Counted from the stretch's first letter, positions 19,929-31,698 are shown. The stretch is 64,000 nucleotides of DNA from Sphaerulina vaccinii (GCA_022570795.1 JAKUDP010000011.1:682001-746000); one strand, 5' to 3'. The notes: generated from the sequence alone by a model not told the origin. Program-made: numbers and translations.

Positions 19929-20864
19929 ATGCAGTTCACAACTCTTCTGCTCAGCTCTCTAGGCTTCTTGAGCTATGCTCTAGCAGCACCCTCCCTCCCA
20001 ACCGACCACCACGAAGACCAAAGATCTCGCCAACTAGTATCTCGAGGAGACTGGCCTGACTTTCTCAAACCTCGCGTCCGCGTCTACCGCTACACCGACT
20101 GCGAACACAACGTAAGGGGCACAAACGTTCCCAACGGCTACCGGATTCAAGATCACGAAGTCCAAGTCGATAAATGCTTCACCTTCGACAAGGCTCTGAA
20201 AAAGGCCAAGAAGCAAAAGCAACACTTCCTCGACGAACTAGCCAACGATCCCGATGTCACAGAGGCCGACATAAACCATGCCGAACATCCAGAAGACTAC
20301 ATCACAGAAGCAATGTACCTACAAATACCCAAAGAGACACAAGAAAGTATCATGCAACCAGCCGCGCGCTGTAACATGACAATATTCTCCGAAGAGGTAA
20401 GTGCATGCAGGCGTAAGGCTATCGTTATTGCCGCTAACACGGAGACTTGACATCAGAACTGTAAAGCCGGCTCCCGAATAGTGAAAATCACAAACGAAGC
20501 TCAAAATGTCTGTATACCTGCACATAAAGGCAAATCGATCCGAGTGGACTGTTATACACAGAAAGAAGTCGATGCACAAGTCGCTGATGGTATAGGACCT
20601 ACGGAGGAGTGGAAGAAATCTGCAATTCTGCGATATGGAGAGGCAGATGATAAGGGGTTTCAGAATAGTTGGTTGTTGCCGCCGGTGGATCCTAAGGGGA
20701 CTTATGATAAGTTTAGTGAGGAGTATACGAGAACTCTGGCTGGAAGGAATCATACGAAGAAGGCGTTGTTTAGGGATTGGTTGAAGGATTGTGAGAAGGA
20801 TGAATTCGATGATTGTACGTGGGGACCTGGACCTAATGGGTGGTGTGGGGCGACCTGTGATTAG
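19929..20864 (+). CDS. Secreted Cys-containing protein (effector-like)
   Basis: Exon 1 19929-20396, intron 20397-20456 (60 nt, GTAAGT donor, GCTAAC branch, CATCAG acceptor), exon 2 20457-20864; 291 residues. Signal peptide at residues 1-19 (MQFTTLLLSSLGFLSYALA) followed by a short propeptide-like stretch ending in SRQLVSR. The mature part has ten Cys, four of them clustered in the last 30 residues (KDC, DDC, WC, TC), compatible with disulphides. Charged Lys/Glu/Asp helix around 85-125. I do not recognise the family. Size, secretion and Cys content fit a candidate effector or secreted lineage-specific protein, but that role is inference. Confidence 0.72.
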
Positions 20865-21165
20865 GGCACTTATAACTGTGGTAATGGAGAAGCGACAGAG
20901 GAGTCCGGTAAGTTGGATGAATAAGCGTGTCGAGACTGTATACGGCGGGTGTATACTAGAAGCTAAACATAGTCCAATAAGAACTGCGGTAATGCAACGG
21001 AGACCGTATCCCGTTCCCGGTTGCTTGGACAACGCCGAACACCTCACCTCAGCTTCTTGCTCGCCGCTGCTAGTAGCATGTGATCGCGCTCGAACAATCC
21101 TAGCAATCCAGACCTGAACGCCATATCATGCATAATCGTCTCAATTCGTTTTCCTGGCCTCCAGG
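20865..21165. other. Short intergenic region
   Basis: 3' ends of two convergent genes; nothing else seen. Confidence 0.5.
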
Positions 21166-22516
21166 TCACCTAGTCTCGGAGTAGTCATTGAGCGCAACGC
21201 AGACGGCGCCTCGGTGATGCCCATTGTATTGTCTTATAATACTCTTGCTCGCCAGCTCCCATAGTCGCGCATAGTGATCGCTGCAAGCGGTGACAAGGTA
21301 TGCAGAGTCGGCAGAGAATGCACAATCCCACACCCAGCGCTGGTGGCCATCAAGCTCGTTCTCAAGCGGAAACGCACCAGATAGGTCCTCGCCGGTACCA
21401 GTGATCAAAGCACCATTCTCATCTTTCTCCTCATCTTGCTCGGGTGGTGCAACATTGTCTAGATCCACTGTCCATATCCTGGCGGTGTGGTCTGCAGAGC
21501 ACGTCGCGAGCTTGCGAACATCCGGCGAAAGCAGGACTCTCGTGATGTACGTGCCGTGGGCTGTGAACTTTGTGATCGGAATGAGCGTAGTCGTATCTTT
21601 AATTGTGACCAGTCTCCAGACAAAGACACTGCCGTTGGTGCTCGAGCTGACAGCAGCGCATAGAAGAGAGGCGTCCGTAGCGACAGTGATCGATGCAATG
21701 CTTTTGTCTTCTTCAGGAACCAGCTGGTGACTGCACTTATTTTCCGACAGGTCCCATATGCGTAGGTTGCCACCTCGATCGCAAGAGATGAGTTCGCCTT
21801 GGTTTGGATGTATCACGACATCGTTGACTGGAACGCCATGAGAGTAGTTTCGTTGGACATGGCCACTTCTAGTATCCCAGATCTTCACAGTTCCTATACG
21901 TAGCAGTTAGACATCTTACACTAAGCTCAATAGCTTCTGTTCCACGTACCATCCTCTGACGACGTGACCATCCACTTGCCCTCGCAGTGAAATGCTACGC
22001 CAGTGATGTTGCCAGTATGGCCCTCGAAAGTGAGTACTGCAGCTGGATTCGTACTCTTAATATCGTATAGCTTCACAGTATGGTGACCAGCAGCAGCAAG
22101 GAAGCGCTTGTCCGGTGAGATGCATAGTCGGTTCACTTGTGAGTCTGGATGTGGGATCGTGCGAGAACATATCCCGCTCAGGGCTTCCCAGAAGCTGCAA
22201 GATGTCAGTGATATGCCGATAGAGACTCATGCGCCAACAAGAGTTCTTTCGTGACTGTATGTAGGTAGCAAAGTGAGTGTCCATTGGTATTGTAGATGTT
22301 AATGTCCTCACTGCTAGGGGATTAATTCCTTGGGAATACATAAAGAGCGCTCGCAATCCAGTGGAGTGAACCACACTCGCGCATACTTGAAGATCGACCG
22401 AAAAGAAGCTGACGTACCGTATGGTGTGGTCATAACCAGCTGCATCACCATCAGCAAGAGTCGCGGACTGGAAGGCGCAAGGCCATTAACATACCAGTGC
22501 AGAGGATGACCGACAT
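21166..22516 (-). CDS. LST8: WD-repeat protein Lst8 (TORC1/TORC2 subunit)
   Basis: Seven-bladed WD40 protein that binds the kinase domain of TOR in both TOR complexes. Model: exon 1 22495-22516, exon 2 22418-22439, exon 3 21950-22194, exon 4 21166-21893, with introns of 55, 223 and 56 nt; all phases agree and the product is 338 residues. The spliced N-terminus gives MSVILCTAGYDHTIRFWEAL, the family signature, followed by VNRLCISPDKRFLAAAGHH, GHTGNITGVAFH, VNDVVIHPNQGE and CSHQLVPEED. It is slightly longer than yeast Lst8 because of an acidic insertion between blades 5 and 6 (about residues 244-266). Two 22-nt exons make it easy to mis-annotate. Confidence 0.95.
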
Positions 22517-23759
22517 CTTGTGGCGTCGGCCAGTCTAGGACTTGAATGACTCCTCGGCGCGACAGAGTTGTCTAGTTCACACCGAGGCCGCCGATATGGA
22601 TGGAAGCGACGTCGAACTGATGCTGTTGGAGGCGTTGTTGCTGGCGGCGGCGATGTTCGAGGATGGCAGGGAAGTCGAAGCGAGAGCGACGCGACGCGAC
22701 GCGACCCGTTCCGTGCCAAGCGTCGACGTCGAATCGAAGCGGCAGCACCTCCGAGGCCTCCGTGTGTGCTCGTCCTGTTTTCAACTACACGGAGCTGCCA
22801 GCATCAGGCGCGACGATGAAAGCTGCAGGAGAGGAGAGCAGGAGAAAAGAGCCGGTATTTAGCGAATCTCGAACTACCACGGCGCTCCAGCGTGGAAGAA
22901 GCCCGCAGCAGGCGCGCTCTGTCTGTATTTCTGCTTTCCGCCAAGACCGCCGAGACTCCCCGCAAGAAGAGAGACAATACCACGATTCAAATCGTTCGTC
23001 GAGTTCAGTTAGGAAGAGTCAAAGGAATTAAAGAAAAATCGGAAGATCATGTGTCCTTACGCAAGCAGAAATGCCAAGAAGGAAGAGCCCGAGGCGATCC
23101 ATGGACCACCTCACTTGCAAGCTTTTGGGTTTCCCAGGCAATTGCTGGGCCGTATCTCAGCATATGAGTAGCAAACAGGCGTGAAGCCAAGGTTCAACTT
23201 CAGATATGCTTATTCAAAAGCCTGTTCCACGTGCAGGGAGTGCCATTATAATCAATCCCTCGATCATGATGGTGAGGATGGCATAAGATCTGGAATGGCG
23301 ACAGTATCGAGGTTCAGGATCTTGTTCAGGAGGACGACGTCTTAGATCGATACTCTAGGCTCTCCTAGCGGGCAACCATGAGAACTTTCGATCGATCGCG
23401 GATGTCACTTCGAGCGCGATATCTCCAGATCGTTCGAATCGACACCCGTTGCCATACCGACTCCGACGTTGATATGCTCGAACGACTCAACAACTGGGTC
23501 TAAGGCAAGCCTCTGGAACAATCGGTATGAACCTGGAGTCCATGCCATTGCGAACAAGAAATCAAGATAGTGGCAAAATAACGCAGCACTTTATGATCGG
23601 CGGGCTTGTTGGGGTCCATTCACGTCGAACGAAAGCTTGTCGCCCCCGATTGACAAGCTATGTGCCAAGTCTGCGATGAGCCATCATCTGGCAGCGTCCT
23701 TATCGTTGGCTGTCTGTGCAACTCGTTGCCAATGGTAGCCCGCAATCACAACGAGGCTG
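22517..23759. other. Gene-poor region, no gene supported
   Basis: Upstream of LST8. Several open frames of 70-120 codons on the plus strand (22542-23167) are Arg/Ser-rich and overlap in all frames, typical of GC-rich non-coding sequence. No motif recognised. Confidence 0.4.
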
Positions 23760-24300
23760 GGAGATCGGATTCACACCAACCAGGCCATTGACATTTGAAT
23801 GCCTTTCGTACCTTGCTGCTTGCAGTGCGGCTTCTCCTGGACAGTCGGGGCGGAGCAACTTTCAATCTTGATCCAGTCCATTCGGAGCCCGATAGCATCA
23901 GTGTCAAGGCACAACATACAATCAATGCTCGGAGTCCGCAGCTACAACGTCCTGGAGACACCCTCTGGCAGCATTCACCTCGAGATCTACGGATCTAGAG
24001 ATCTTTTGGGAAGATATCCGGGACACATTGCAAGGTGATGACGCCATAAAGAACATCCAGCACCCTTGCCATGATCGATCTCTTCTTCTTTCCACTTGGC
24101 CGGGCAGGCATCGAGTCCGTATGGTCATGGTATACTCAAGATCAAGACGAGATTGGCATAACATATTTTGCCACTACCTCGCAATTGCCCTTCGATGCGC
24201 GGAGCGAGATGGTATCGTGCTGAGTGATTCTCCCTTAATCCAGACCGATCTCGCTCTGCTACAGCTACCATGAGACTACCGGAATTTCAGCAAAGCGGAA
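23760..24300 (+). pseudogene. Possible decayed coding sequence of unknown family
   Basis: Coding-like pieces appear on the plus strand in successive different frames: PSGSIHLEIYGSRDL near 23960-24000, EIFWEDIRDTLQGDDAIK near 23998-24051, and then, after a shift, AGIESVWSWYTQDQDEIG and TYFATTSQLPFDARSEM near 24107-24210. Together they read like one globular protein interrupted by frameshifts, with stops between them. I do not recognise the family. A multi-exon gene is the alternative, but no good splice pair joins the frames. Confidence 0.3.
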
Positions 24301-27300
24301 GTCCAGGCTATCCTCCCATTGCTGGACAGTGGAGACAGGTGACCGCCAGTCGCCTAATGTATGGACCAGTCACTGAACGATGAGCTCAATCTTGATGAAC
24401 TCTCGTGATCTGATCAAGACATGGGGCTCAGATTCATGAGATTGAGCTCATCCGCACATCCTCGATGCGATCGTCAGCTTCTCTACCTCTCTGCACCGCT
24501 CGACACTGGAGCTGATAGATTGCCATCGAGGGATCTCCGCGAAAGCTTCTCTGAGCACCTCATAGACCTATATGTACGCGGGCGAGAAGGGGAAGTTGCA
24601 CGTGTGGGTTCACCTGGCTCTGCTCTGCGCACACTCTTGCTGCTACTGTCTCGGGACTCAGCGAGATAGCCATAGGCTATGGAGCGACTGGGATGGCTGC
24701 CTAAATGCAACACCCAGACGCCTAGCGGCTTGTATCGTCCAGGAGTGCAGTCTCAATCGGCCGCTCCAAAGAGTGAGCTTGCCTGCATGCTTCGAGCCAC
24801 CTCAGTCCTCCAGAGCGGAGTTCTGCGCACCAGCAATGACCTCTGAGAAAGCGCCCAGCCTGCATGCATGCTCGGCAACTGGTCCCAGTGCGGGCTCTGC
24901 CTGAGTGGTTTGCCTGAGCTCCTGGCCACAGCAGGCAACAGCATTTGTGTCAGCGACTTACGTGGCGATCTTTGCAGCGGTCCATGAATGCGCCACATCA
25001 TTGCGCGTCACTATGCGGCCCGTCCACCGCAATTTCCCTCGCACCAAAATGCTTATCATAACCTCACCATGTGTACTGGAGTGACCACTGGCCATAAAGA
25101 CAAGGTTTCTGCTGTTGTGCGGACCATATAATCGATCATCGAAGCTGTCCGGACAGTTGCGCACGTCGTCCATGTCTAGTGGTCTCTCCACTGTGCACCT
25201 CCTCCTTGGCACTCTCTTCTGACGCGCCACTCGCCACTCCGGATCCTAGGCTCCTCGACGGCAACGCTTCATTTCGATCACATGCGGCACTCACCTTGCG
25301 CGCAGTCTGCACTACTTGTACCAGGTCCTCATCATGAGTTGATGTTGCAAGGGAAGGCTGCGTGTCAGCCGGATGCATGTATCATGCAAATGTTGTTGAC
25401 TTCCAGTCGTTCAAGGCGATAAGCTCCGATGCTAGGTCGTGTTAGCCTTGCGCTGACTAGGCCATACATCATCGAATACTGTCAGTACGCAAACTGACTG
25501 TCCCGAGCGTTCGCTTTGAGAGGTTGTGGTATACAGTAGGTAGGTTCGTGTCGTGACGTGTGTAGTCTTGTGTGCTTCGTAGTGTATCGTAATGCTCCGA
25601 GGGCGGAAGTCCAGGTTGCGATCATCTCTCGCCGCGACTATGCTTGCGCCTTCAGACGGCGGACTGCCGTGTCGATCACGCTCAGCAGTGTCGTCGGCTT
25701 TGGTCAGTGCAGCCAGATCTTTGTGCTTGCTGGCCTGGAACCGTCGCCATACTCTTGCCACTAAAGTCGTCCTCGCTCAAGGGTGGTGGTCCATTCAGCT
25801 AAGCACCATGCGCGAATACGCATACTGTTCTTGGAGTCCTGCTGCGACAACTGTGGTATAGGCTCGCCATGTCCAGGATCGTTACGTTGCCTCTCATACC
25901 TGGCTCATCGTCGTCGTCGTAGTCTAGGCCTTCTCTAGGTCTGTTTCCTCGGCCTTCATAATCGGACGCGTCCAATCCCGTGCTCCTACGAATCTCTCAG
26001 AAGCACGAAACACGCCATAGATGCGGAGAGGATCCTGTGCTGGGACTGTGGCTGTCGCCCGTGGGTCATTATATCGATACGCTATGTCTGTTCGCACTCG
26101 GCATGGGTATAGAGACCAACGGTCGGACGAGCATCAAACGCGCTGGCTCAGGACGGTTTCCATCGATCGCGCATCATAGCCAGATGCATTCGCGGCGATG
26201 GCGTATGGTCTTATGGTGGAGTAGAACATGTCCAGCTGTTCACTTTTGAAACGACCATTTGCGCGACATTCGGCAGGCTCCGCCGCTTGCGTGACAAGTT
26301 GTATCCGTGGTGGCACTCCTGCGACAGTGTATACCATTCATCACCGCTGAAGGCCTGCACGTCGAATGGTTGTTGTGTTGTGCATGGTGTGATGGAAGGT
26401 CGATGGTATTGATCGATGAGTCTGAGTGAGTTCCAGTGTCTCGCCACGAATGCATTTCCAAAAACGGGACAGGCCTCCCGGTGCGACTCTACTGGCGTGA
26501 GATCCACGACATGCCCATGCGAAGTTTGCTGAGGAGTAGAACTGTCGGGACATGCTGGCATGAGGTTGCTTCCGGTCAAAGCACTTGCCTTACCTCACCC
26601 TCTACTCCTGCCATACCAACATCGAGGGTCGCTTGAGCACTGGAGCTTTCCGTTAGCTGTTGTTGGTAAGCAGCGCCGATGCGCTTATCCAGTCTCGGGT
26701 CTTTGGGTGGCGGAGACTGAAGGCATCGCCTTACCCGCTCACTACGGGTTCTTTCCTGCCAAAGAACCAAACTAAGGGGCCCGCGAGATCGCCAGCTTTG
26801 CTAGGCTCAGAGTCGCATAGCTCAACAACGACAAGGCGCTAGGCTTCGAAACAAGTTCGAGGAGCATCGCACTGCGTTTCTCATGTTGCTCATATGCTTT
26901 TGGATGGCGATTAGCCGTCTGATTGTATCGTTATAGCATTCTTGGCGGACTTCATTCTCTCGGGACCTCCGCAACTCAAATATCCGATTTCGATCCCTGC
27001 AGCTTCCCTCGACTGCGAATTGCGAACGCTATGGATGTAGCCCGAGCCCCAAAACTCGCTGGGCTCGTTGGCGTTTGTCCCTGCTATCGCCTCGTACCGT
27101 CATCATGTATGTCGCATGTCAAACGCAGTTACAGTGAAGCAAAAGACAAAGGTCAAGTCACTTGGATAACGTACCACGAACGACTCCATGGAAGCTTTTT
27201 CACGCACAGTCAGCCGCACTGGGATCTCAGAAGGGCTTTTGCATTTGCGCAATTTTTATTCCTCCCTTCACACCATCACCAGATCGTAAGAGCAGCAATA

Positions 27301-27439
27301 TAGCTCAGCGCAACACTACGATTCCTTCACACTCACACTACACTATATCCAGCTATCAGCTCCCATCACCTTCTCCGACGAACGTCTCGCACACTACACA
27401 ACGCAAACCGAGTTCGACCCGGTGTCAATTCTGAGCAAC
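24301..27439. other. Gene-poor region, no gene supported
   Basis: About 3.1 kb. Moderately long frames on the minus strand (24958-25230, 25432-25761, 26134-26579) contain coding-like stretches such as SGHSSTHGEVMISILVRGK but cannot be joined into a gene. No terminal repeats or transposase motif seen. Base composition is not AT-rich, so strong RIP is not evident. Confidence 0.35.
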
Positions 27440-28321
27440 ATGTCAGAGACGATGAGCCTATGCTCCATCTGCGGGTATCACACTCGCATGACTTCCACAG
27501 GTTTCTGCTCTACCTGTAAGCAGCAGACCAAGCAACCTTGGACATTCGCGGACACCTCTGCGGATCAGCCATCGACTATGGCATTCACTACCGGGTTGCT
27601 GCAGCGTCGCGATTCAGCGCATGATCCGGAGACGATGGAACACGCTTCCATCTCAGCCATGGCGAAAGGGCTCTCCGCGAATACGGCGGTATTCACGCCA
27701 CCGCAGGCTGGACTGGGCCAGAATACCTTTCCAGCGGTCGCTCTGAGAATACGTCCCGGGGCTTTCTCTGCTCTTGCCGATGGTCCATACTCACCACCAG
27801 CTGAGCCCGATTTCAGGTCTTTTGACGGCATGATCCCCACCCCTTGGTCAACCACCAGGGCACCACACTCCGCACCGTCCCAGCCATCGGAAGCACGTCT
27901 CAGTCCGGAGATGCCTACGCTGCACACTGCCCAGCTCTCTTCGCGGGCGAATTCACCACGCCCGGCACGACGGAAACAACGCCCCACGCCTCCGAGCTCG
28001 ACGTCTGGAGAAGAAGTCTCTTCAGACTCCACGCACTCGAATCCGACCAGACCGGCGGCCACGCGCGAGTGTCAGGCGATACCGGGAATTCGGACGAAGG
28101 CCATGTATAAGACAGACGAGCGCAAGAGGAGATATGACATGGAGTGTGCCGAATCGTGCAAGGAAGTCACCCAGCTTATCAAGACTAAGGGTCTCTTCAG
28201 AAAACTAAAAGTTCCGAAACATGCGCGCAGAAGCCGTCCGGGGCTGAAGAGATTCCTGGAACAACACGTGGATCAGCTTGGCGTGATGGCCAACGACCGT
28301 GGGCAGCTAGTGCCAGTATGA
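27440..28321 (+). CDS. Hypothetical protein with N-terminal zinc-ribbon-like CxxC pairs
   Basis: Single exon, 293 residues from the first ATG (27440). Near the N-terminus CSICGYHTRM and FCSTCK form two CxxC pairs about 15 residues apart, a treble-clef or zinc-ribbon-like arrangement. The centre (60-210) is Pro/Ser-rich and probably disordered. The C-terminal 85 residues are basic and helical (KTDERKRRYDMECAESCKEV, KLKVPKHARRSRPGLKRFL), which could bind nucleic acid. The family is not recognised. It stands alone between a gene-poor island and a tandem repeat region. Consistent third-position bias supports coding. Confidence 0.6.
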   Translation: MSETMSLCSICGYHTRMTSTGFCSTCKQQTKQPWTFADTSADQPSTMAFTTGLLQRRDSAHDPETMEHASISAMAKGLSANTAVFTPPQAGLGQNTFPAVALRIRPGAFSALADGPYSPPAEPDFRSFDGMIPTPWSTTRAPHSAPSQPSEARLSPEMPTLHTAQLSSRANSPRPARRKQRPTPPSSTSGEEVSSDSTHSNPTRPAATRECQAIPGIRTKAMYKTDERKRRYDMECAESCKEVTQLIKTKGLFRKLKVPKHARRSRPGLKRFLEQHVDQLGVMANDRGQLVPV

Positions 28322-28880
28322 TCGAGCATACCGCGCAGTAGACACCGTGGGTCTAGGCAAGCATGATCTGAAGTTACCAGGAACGGCCTGGGAAAGGCCA
28401 ACTTGCCAACAAAGTGGACATCGTGCGAGCTCTGCAAGCGGCGCGCAGGTCATAGTATTCCATGCCTCCAAGCCTGACCCGGGCACCACATTCGCACATG
28501 GAGCGGTCCGCCAGCCTCTCTCCCGCGCAGAGAGCACGAAAGCCACACTTCCTCGTTGCTAGACCAGTTCCGATGGCACGATCGTCACTTCATCAGAGTC
28601 ACTTCAGCACTGTGCCCTGCAGGACTAAGGACTCGACACGACACAGGGATGATGGTACAGTACACCCTGGTATCTGTACTGACACTCTAAATAGGCGACA
28701 CAGCAGCACGATATTTCACTGACAGCATGCGAGATGTCGCAGAGGCATCCGTGATGAGTAGTATGGTAAGACTCACCGGAACTCTCTACTGACACGATAA
28801 CCATGCTGTTCAGTGCGATACTGTTCTGCTGAGCTGATGGTGCCAAGAGTTCTGAGAAGTGACAGAATGGTACTGGAGTA
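28322..28880. other. Intergenic, no gene seen
   Basis: Between the hypothetical gene and the repeat region; nothing recognised. Confidence 0.4.
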
Positions 28881-29440
28881 CCTATGTCGCTGGATCACAG
28901 CTAGTACTCCTGCCTGGCATATCTCGTCTTCATATCGATGATGGCCTGCAAGATTCTAGACTGTCTGGACGTCTCTGGTAACCTGGACACGACCACGCTG
29001 GCAAGGTTTGTACCAAAGTGCGATACCGACCTACGATGGAACACGGAGAAGGACCAGCATAGTCCAATACTGCCTATGTCGCTGGACCATAGCTGGCCTT
29101 CCTGCCTGGCACATCTCATCTTGATATTGATGATGGCCTGCAGGTCATCAGACTATCTGGTTATCTCTGGTTACCTGGACGCGACCACGCCGCCAAAATC
29201 TGTATCAGAGTGCCACGCTTGCATACTATGGAATACCGAGACGGATCAGCATGGTCAAGGATGTCTACGTCGCCTGATCATAGCTGGCGTTCCTGCCTGG
29301 CACATCTCATATCGATATCGATATCGATGATGGCCTGCAGGATACCAGACTAGTTGGCTGTCTCTACTCACTTGGACACGACTACGCCACCGAGGACTGT
29401 ATCAGAGTGCCACGTCAACATACGGCGGTACCAAAAGTGG
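28881..29440. repeat. Tandem repeat family A, ~191-192 bp, about 2.9 units
   Basis: Imperfect units begin at 28881, 29073 and 29264, each starting with a version of CCTATGTCGCTGGA followed by TGCCTGGCA(C/T)ATCTC and GATGATGGCCTGCA; the last unit fades near 29440. The third unit contains a short ATCGAT/ATATCGAT microrepeat near 29310-29330. A frame is open through the first two units but no protein family is seen. Confidence 0.75.
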
Positions 29441-29775
29441 CGACACAGCTGCCGAGTAGTGCCAGGCAGGGAGTTGACCACAACACTACACGAATGGTGA
29501 CGATCTACCATAACGATCAAGACAATAGATACTCTCAACAGAGTGGGGCAACCCAGTGGCCGAATCGTCCCAGGTAGCACGTTGCTCATGCGACCCAGAT
29601 TTCAGAGAGTAGGTGTCCCACTGGCACAGCACACTACACGAATGGTGACGATCTACCACAACGATCCAGACAAGAAACTCTCCCTCTCCACGGAGTGCAA
29701 CAGCTTAGCAGTCGACTTGTCCCGGGCAGCGAGTTACGCATGCGAGTTGTAAGTCAGAGAGTAGGTATCAACTAC
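29441..29775. repeat. Tandem repeat family B, ~148 bp, about 2 units plus a partial
   Basis: Units start at 29483 and 29631 with the identical 17-mer ACACTACACGAATGGTG and share TCAGAGAGTAGGT near their ends; the partial unit before 29483 aligns with the CAGG-AGC-GTT part. Unrelated in sequence to families A and C. Confidence 0.7.
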
Positions 29776-29929
29776 CCGACTACTCCGCATACTCACACAG
29801 GGGAGGAGGATACATACGAGCCTCTCTGCTGGATGATACCTTCAGTCAGATGCTGCAACAGGAGAACCTCTGAAGGGTAATACCTACCAGACAGAAATGA
29901 CTGCTGGACTTCAGAGGCGAGGAGTAAGC

Positions 29930-30170
29930 AGCACGATGCATATCGAATGAATTGACACACAGCTTGTGTATCCCAGCCGCAATTAGCCACCACTTCTCTA
30001 CCTATCCACTATGACCGAAGTAGAGCGACCATAAGCCAGCGAGTATTGCGAAGCAAGAGATGGAATGGAATGAGATGATACACGGCTTGTGTACACCAGC
30101 CGCTGTCAGCTATCACTTCTCTGCCTCACAAGTAGGATTGAAGTGGAGCTACAAGAACACGGCGGATATT
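29930..30170. repeat. Tandem repeat family C, ~124 bp, 2 units
   Basis: Two units with GCTTGTGTA-CCAGCCGC at about 29960 and 30084, followed by ATCACTTCTCT-CCT and a GAAGTGGAG/GAAGTAGAG block. Follows directly after family B. Confidence 0.65.
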
Positions 30171-30704
30171 GGACAAGAGAAGATTTTTTTTGGCAAGGCA
30201 AGATCACCACTCCGGAAGAGGAGCATGTACAGAGCTCGGAGTGGTAGTACTGCGTGCTTAGGGATGGCTTTACAAGGTGTTTTGATGAAGAATTAGCGAG
30301 GCCTTTGACGGACACTTTTGGCGAGGGCAAGAGAAAGACCAGAAGCATGTATGCTTCTAGTGTAGTCTCTTTTGGCAAGTGCCATGATTTGCATGTTATA
30401 CTGTTAGTGTATGAGTTCAGAATCACAAATGTTTACAATCGCAACGTTCTGTCTTTCTTCGAGCCTGCTACTGACACTGGTTCCTGAACGAGAGGTGTCT
30501 TTGATCTTCTGTGCTCCAGTCTTGCCGAACGAGTCTGATACGGCAAGCGAAGCGACCTGATGCTTCACATAGTGTCTCACTGTCCATAACAAGGTATTCC
30601 TCGAGGGCGGCTTTGGACAACCGAAAGGCCACCAGACCATTCCTGTGATTGACATATAGGGACTTCCTCCCCATGCGTATCATTTGCTGCCTCCTTCTTT
30701 TCAC
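30171..30704. other. Intergenic, no gene seen
   Basis: Two direct short repeats of CTTTTGGCAAG type (about 30185 and 30370) but no gene or clear element boundary. Confidence 0.35.
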
Positions 30705-31055
30705 ATGCGGCACTCCCGCCACATTGCTCGTCCTCCCCAGCTGTATACTCTACCTGCTCCGTTGTGTGACCTCCAGACATCTCGTGTCTCTTTGGCCTCT
30801 GCAAGCTCCCGTAATATTCGACCTTCTCCAGGATGTGCTGCACTACGCGACTTGAAGCGACGGCACAATGGTTTACGCAAGCATGGCGGTGTTACTGCCA
30901 TCGATCTAGTATTCACGCTGCGTGAACAGGACCGCACGGCATATCGCAGGCTGCTCATGACCAACTGCATCAATGAAGAGACTGAGAGCGGACAAGAGGC
31001 GCTCGAGGTGAGTTCACGAATGGCGAGGGAATACTGCGACGAAGCGGAGTGGTGA
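30705..31055 (+). CDS. Doubtful small gene or relic with histone-H4-like segment
   Basis: Open frame from ATG 30705. Around residues 60-85 it reads GVTAIDLVFTLREQDRTAY, which resembles the third helix region of histone H4 (VTSLDVVYALKRQGRTLY) with about half the residues matching, preceded by RKHGG where H4 has HAKRK. The H4 N-terminal tail and first helices are not visible, so this is either a divergent histone-fold protein or a decayed fragment. Two GTGAGT donors (31009, 31052) precede another coding-like stretch (31089-31266), but frames do not join cleanly. Confidence 0.25.
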   Translation: MRHSRHIARPPQLYTLPAPLCDLQTSRVSLASASSRNIRPSPGCAALRDLKRRHNGLRKHGGVTAIDLVFTLREQDRTAYRRLLMTNCINEETESGQEALEVSSRMAREYCDEAEW

Positions 31056-31289
31056 GTGTCGTTGTCGGACGAAGATGTCGTGAGCAGCCTTGGACTATTG
31101 TTATTGCTGGAGAGCGAGTGGTGCGGCCTTCTCCGTCGTATATGGAGAGCTGGAGCGAACATTGACGTACGGAGAGATCATACGTATCGCAGTGTGGAAG
31201 TCGGGGCTTGGGATCAAGCAAGGCGACAAGCACCTGGAGTCTCTCATTGCCGGCCTCTTGCAGGTCTGACCCAGCGCGATTCATCTTGA

Positions 31290-31698
31290 GATTGCTGTTC
31301 TTGAGAGAAAGTCGGGCTTGTAGAGTTCCTGCTCGAGATACCGTTGTTGTGGCGCCGTTTGTTGCATATAGTGCTGTGTTTGGAAGTATACAAAGTGCTT
31401 GTTGTTATATGTGAGGTGTAGGAAGTGCTGTGGTATTGTGAGCTGAGAATTGTACCGAGCGCAGTGCGTTGTTAGATATATCGGCTGCGAAAGTTTGCTG
31501 TGAAGTGACAATGCATGTATGCTACAGCAAAGTGCGCCGACTTGCTTGCCATGTTCTCTGACGCGTGCTTGTTCGGCGTTTGGCTTGAAAGAACAAACCA
31601 GAGCACACGAGCATCTTTCACGCTCGATTGGTTCCAGTCGGCCAGGTTACCCGCATGGCGTAGCATCTGCGATTGCCTTTGGACACCATCGAGCTCAC
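31290..31698. other. Intergenic, no gene seen
   Basis: 3' flank of ELP1; no coding evidence. Confidence 0.45.

Noticed and set aside
22542..23167. Overlapping Arg/Ser-rich plus-strand frames upstream of LST8
   Set aside because: Open in several frames at once, which is typical of GC-rich non-coding sequence; no conserved residues or splice support.
23170..27400. Gene-poor island as a RIP-mutated transposon
   Set aside because: Not AT-rich, no TpA excess apparent by eye, no terminal repeats or transposase/reverse transcriptase motifs.
28938..29330. 130-codon frame running through repeat family A
   Set aside because: Unit length of 191-192 bp keeps the frame open by chance for two units only; no protein signature and no start context.
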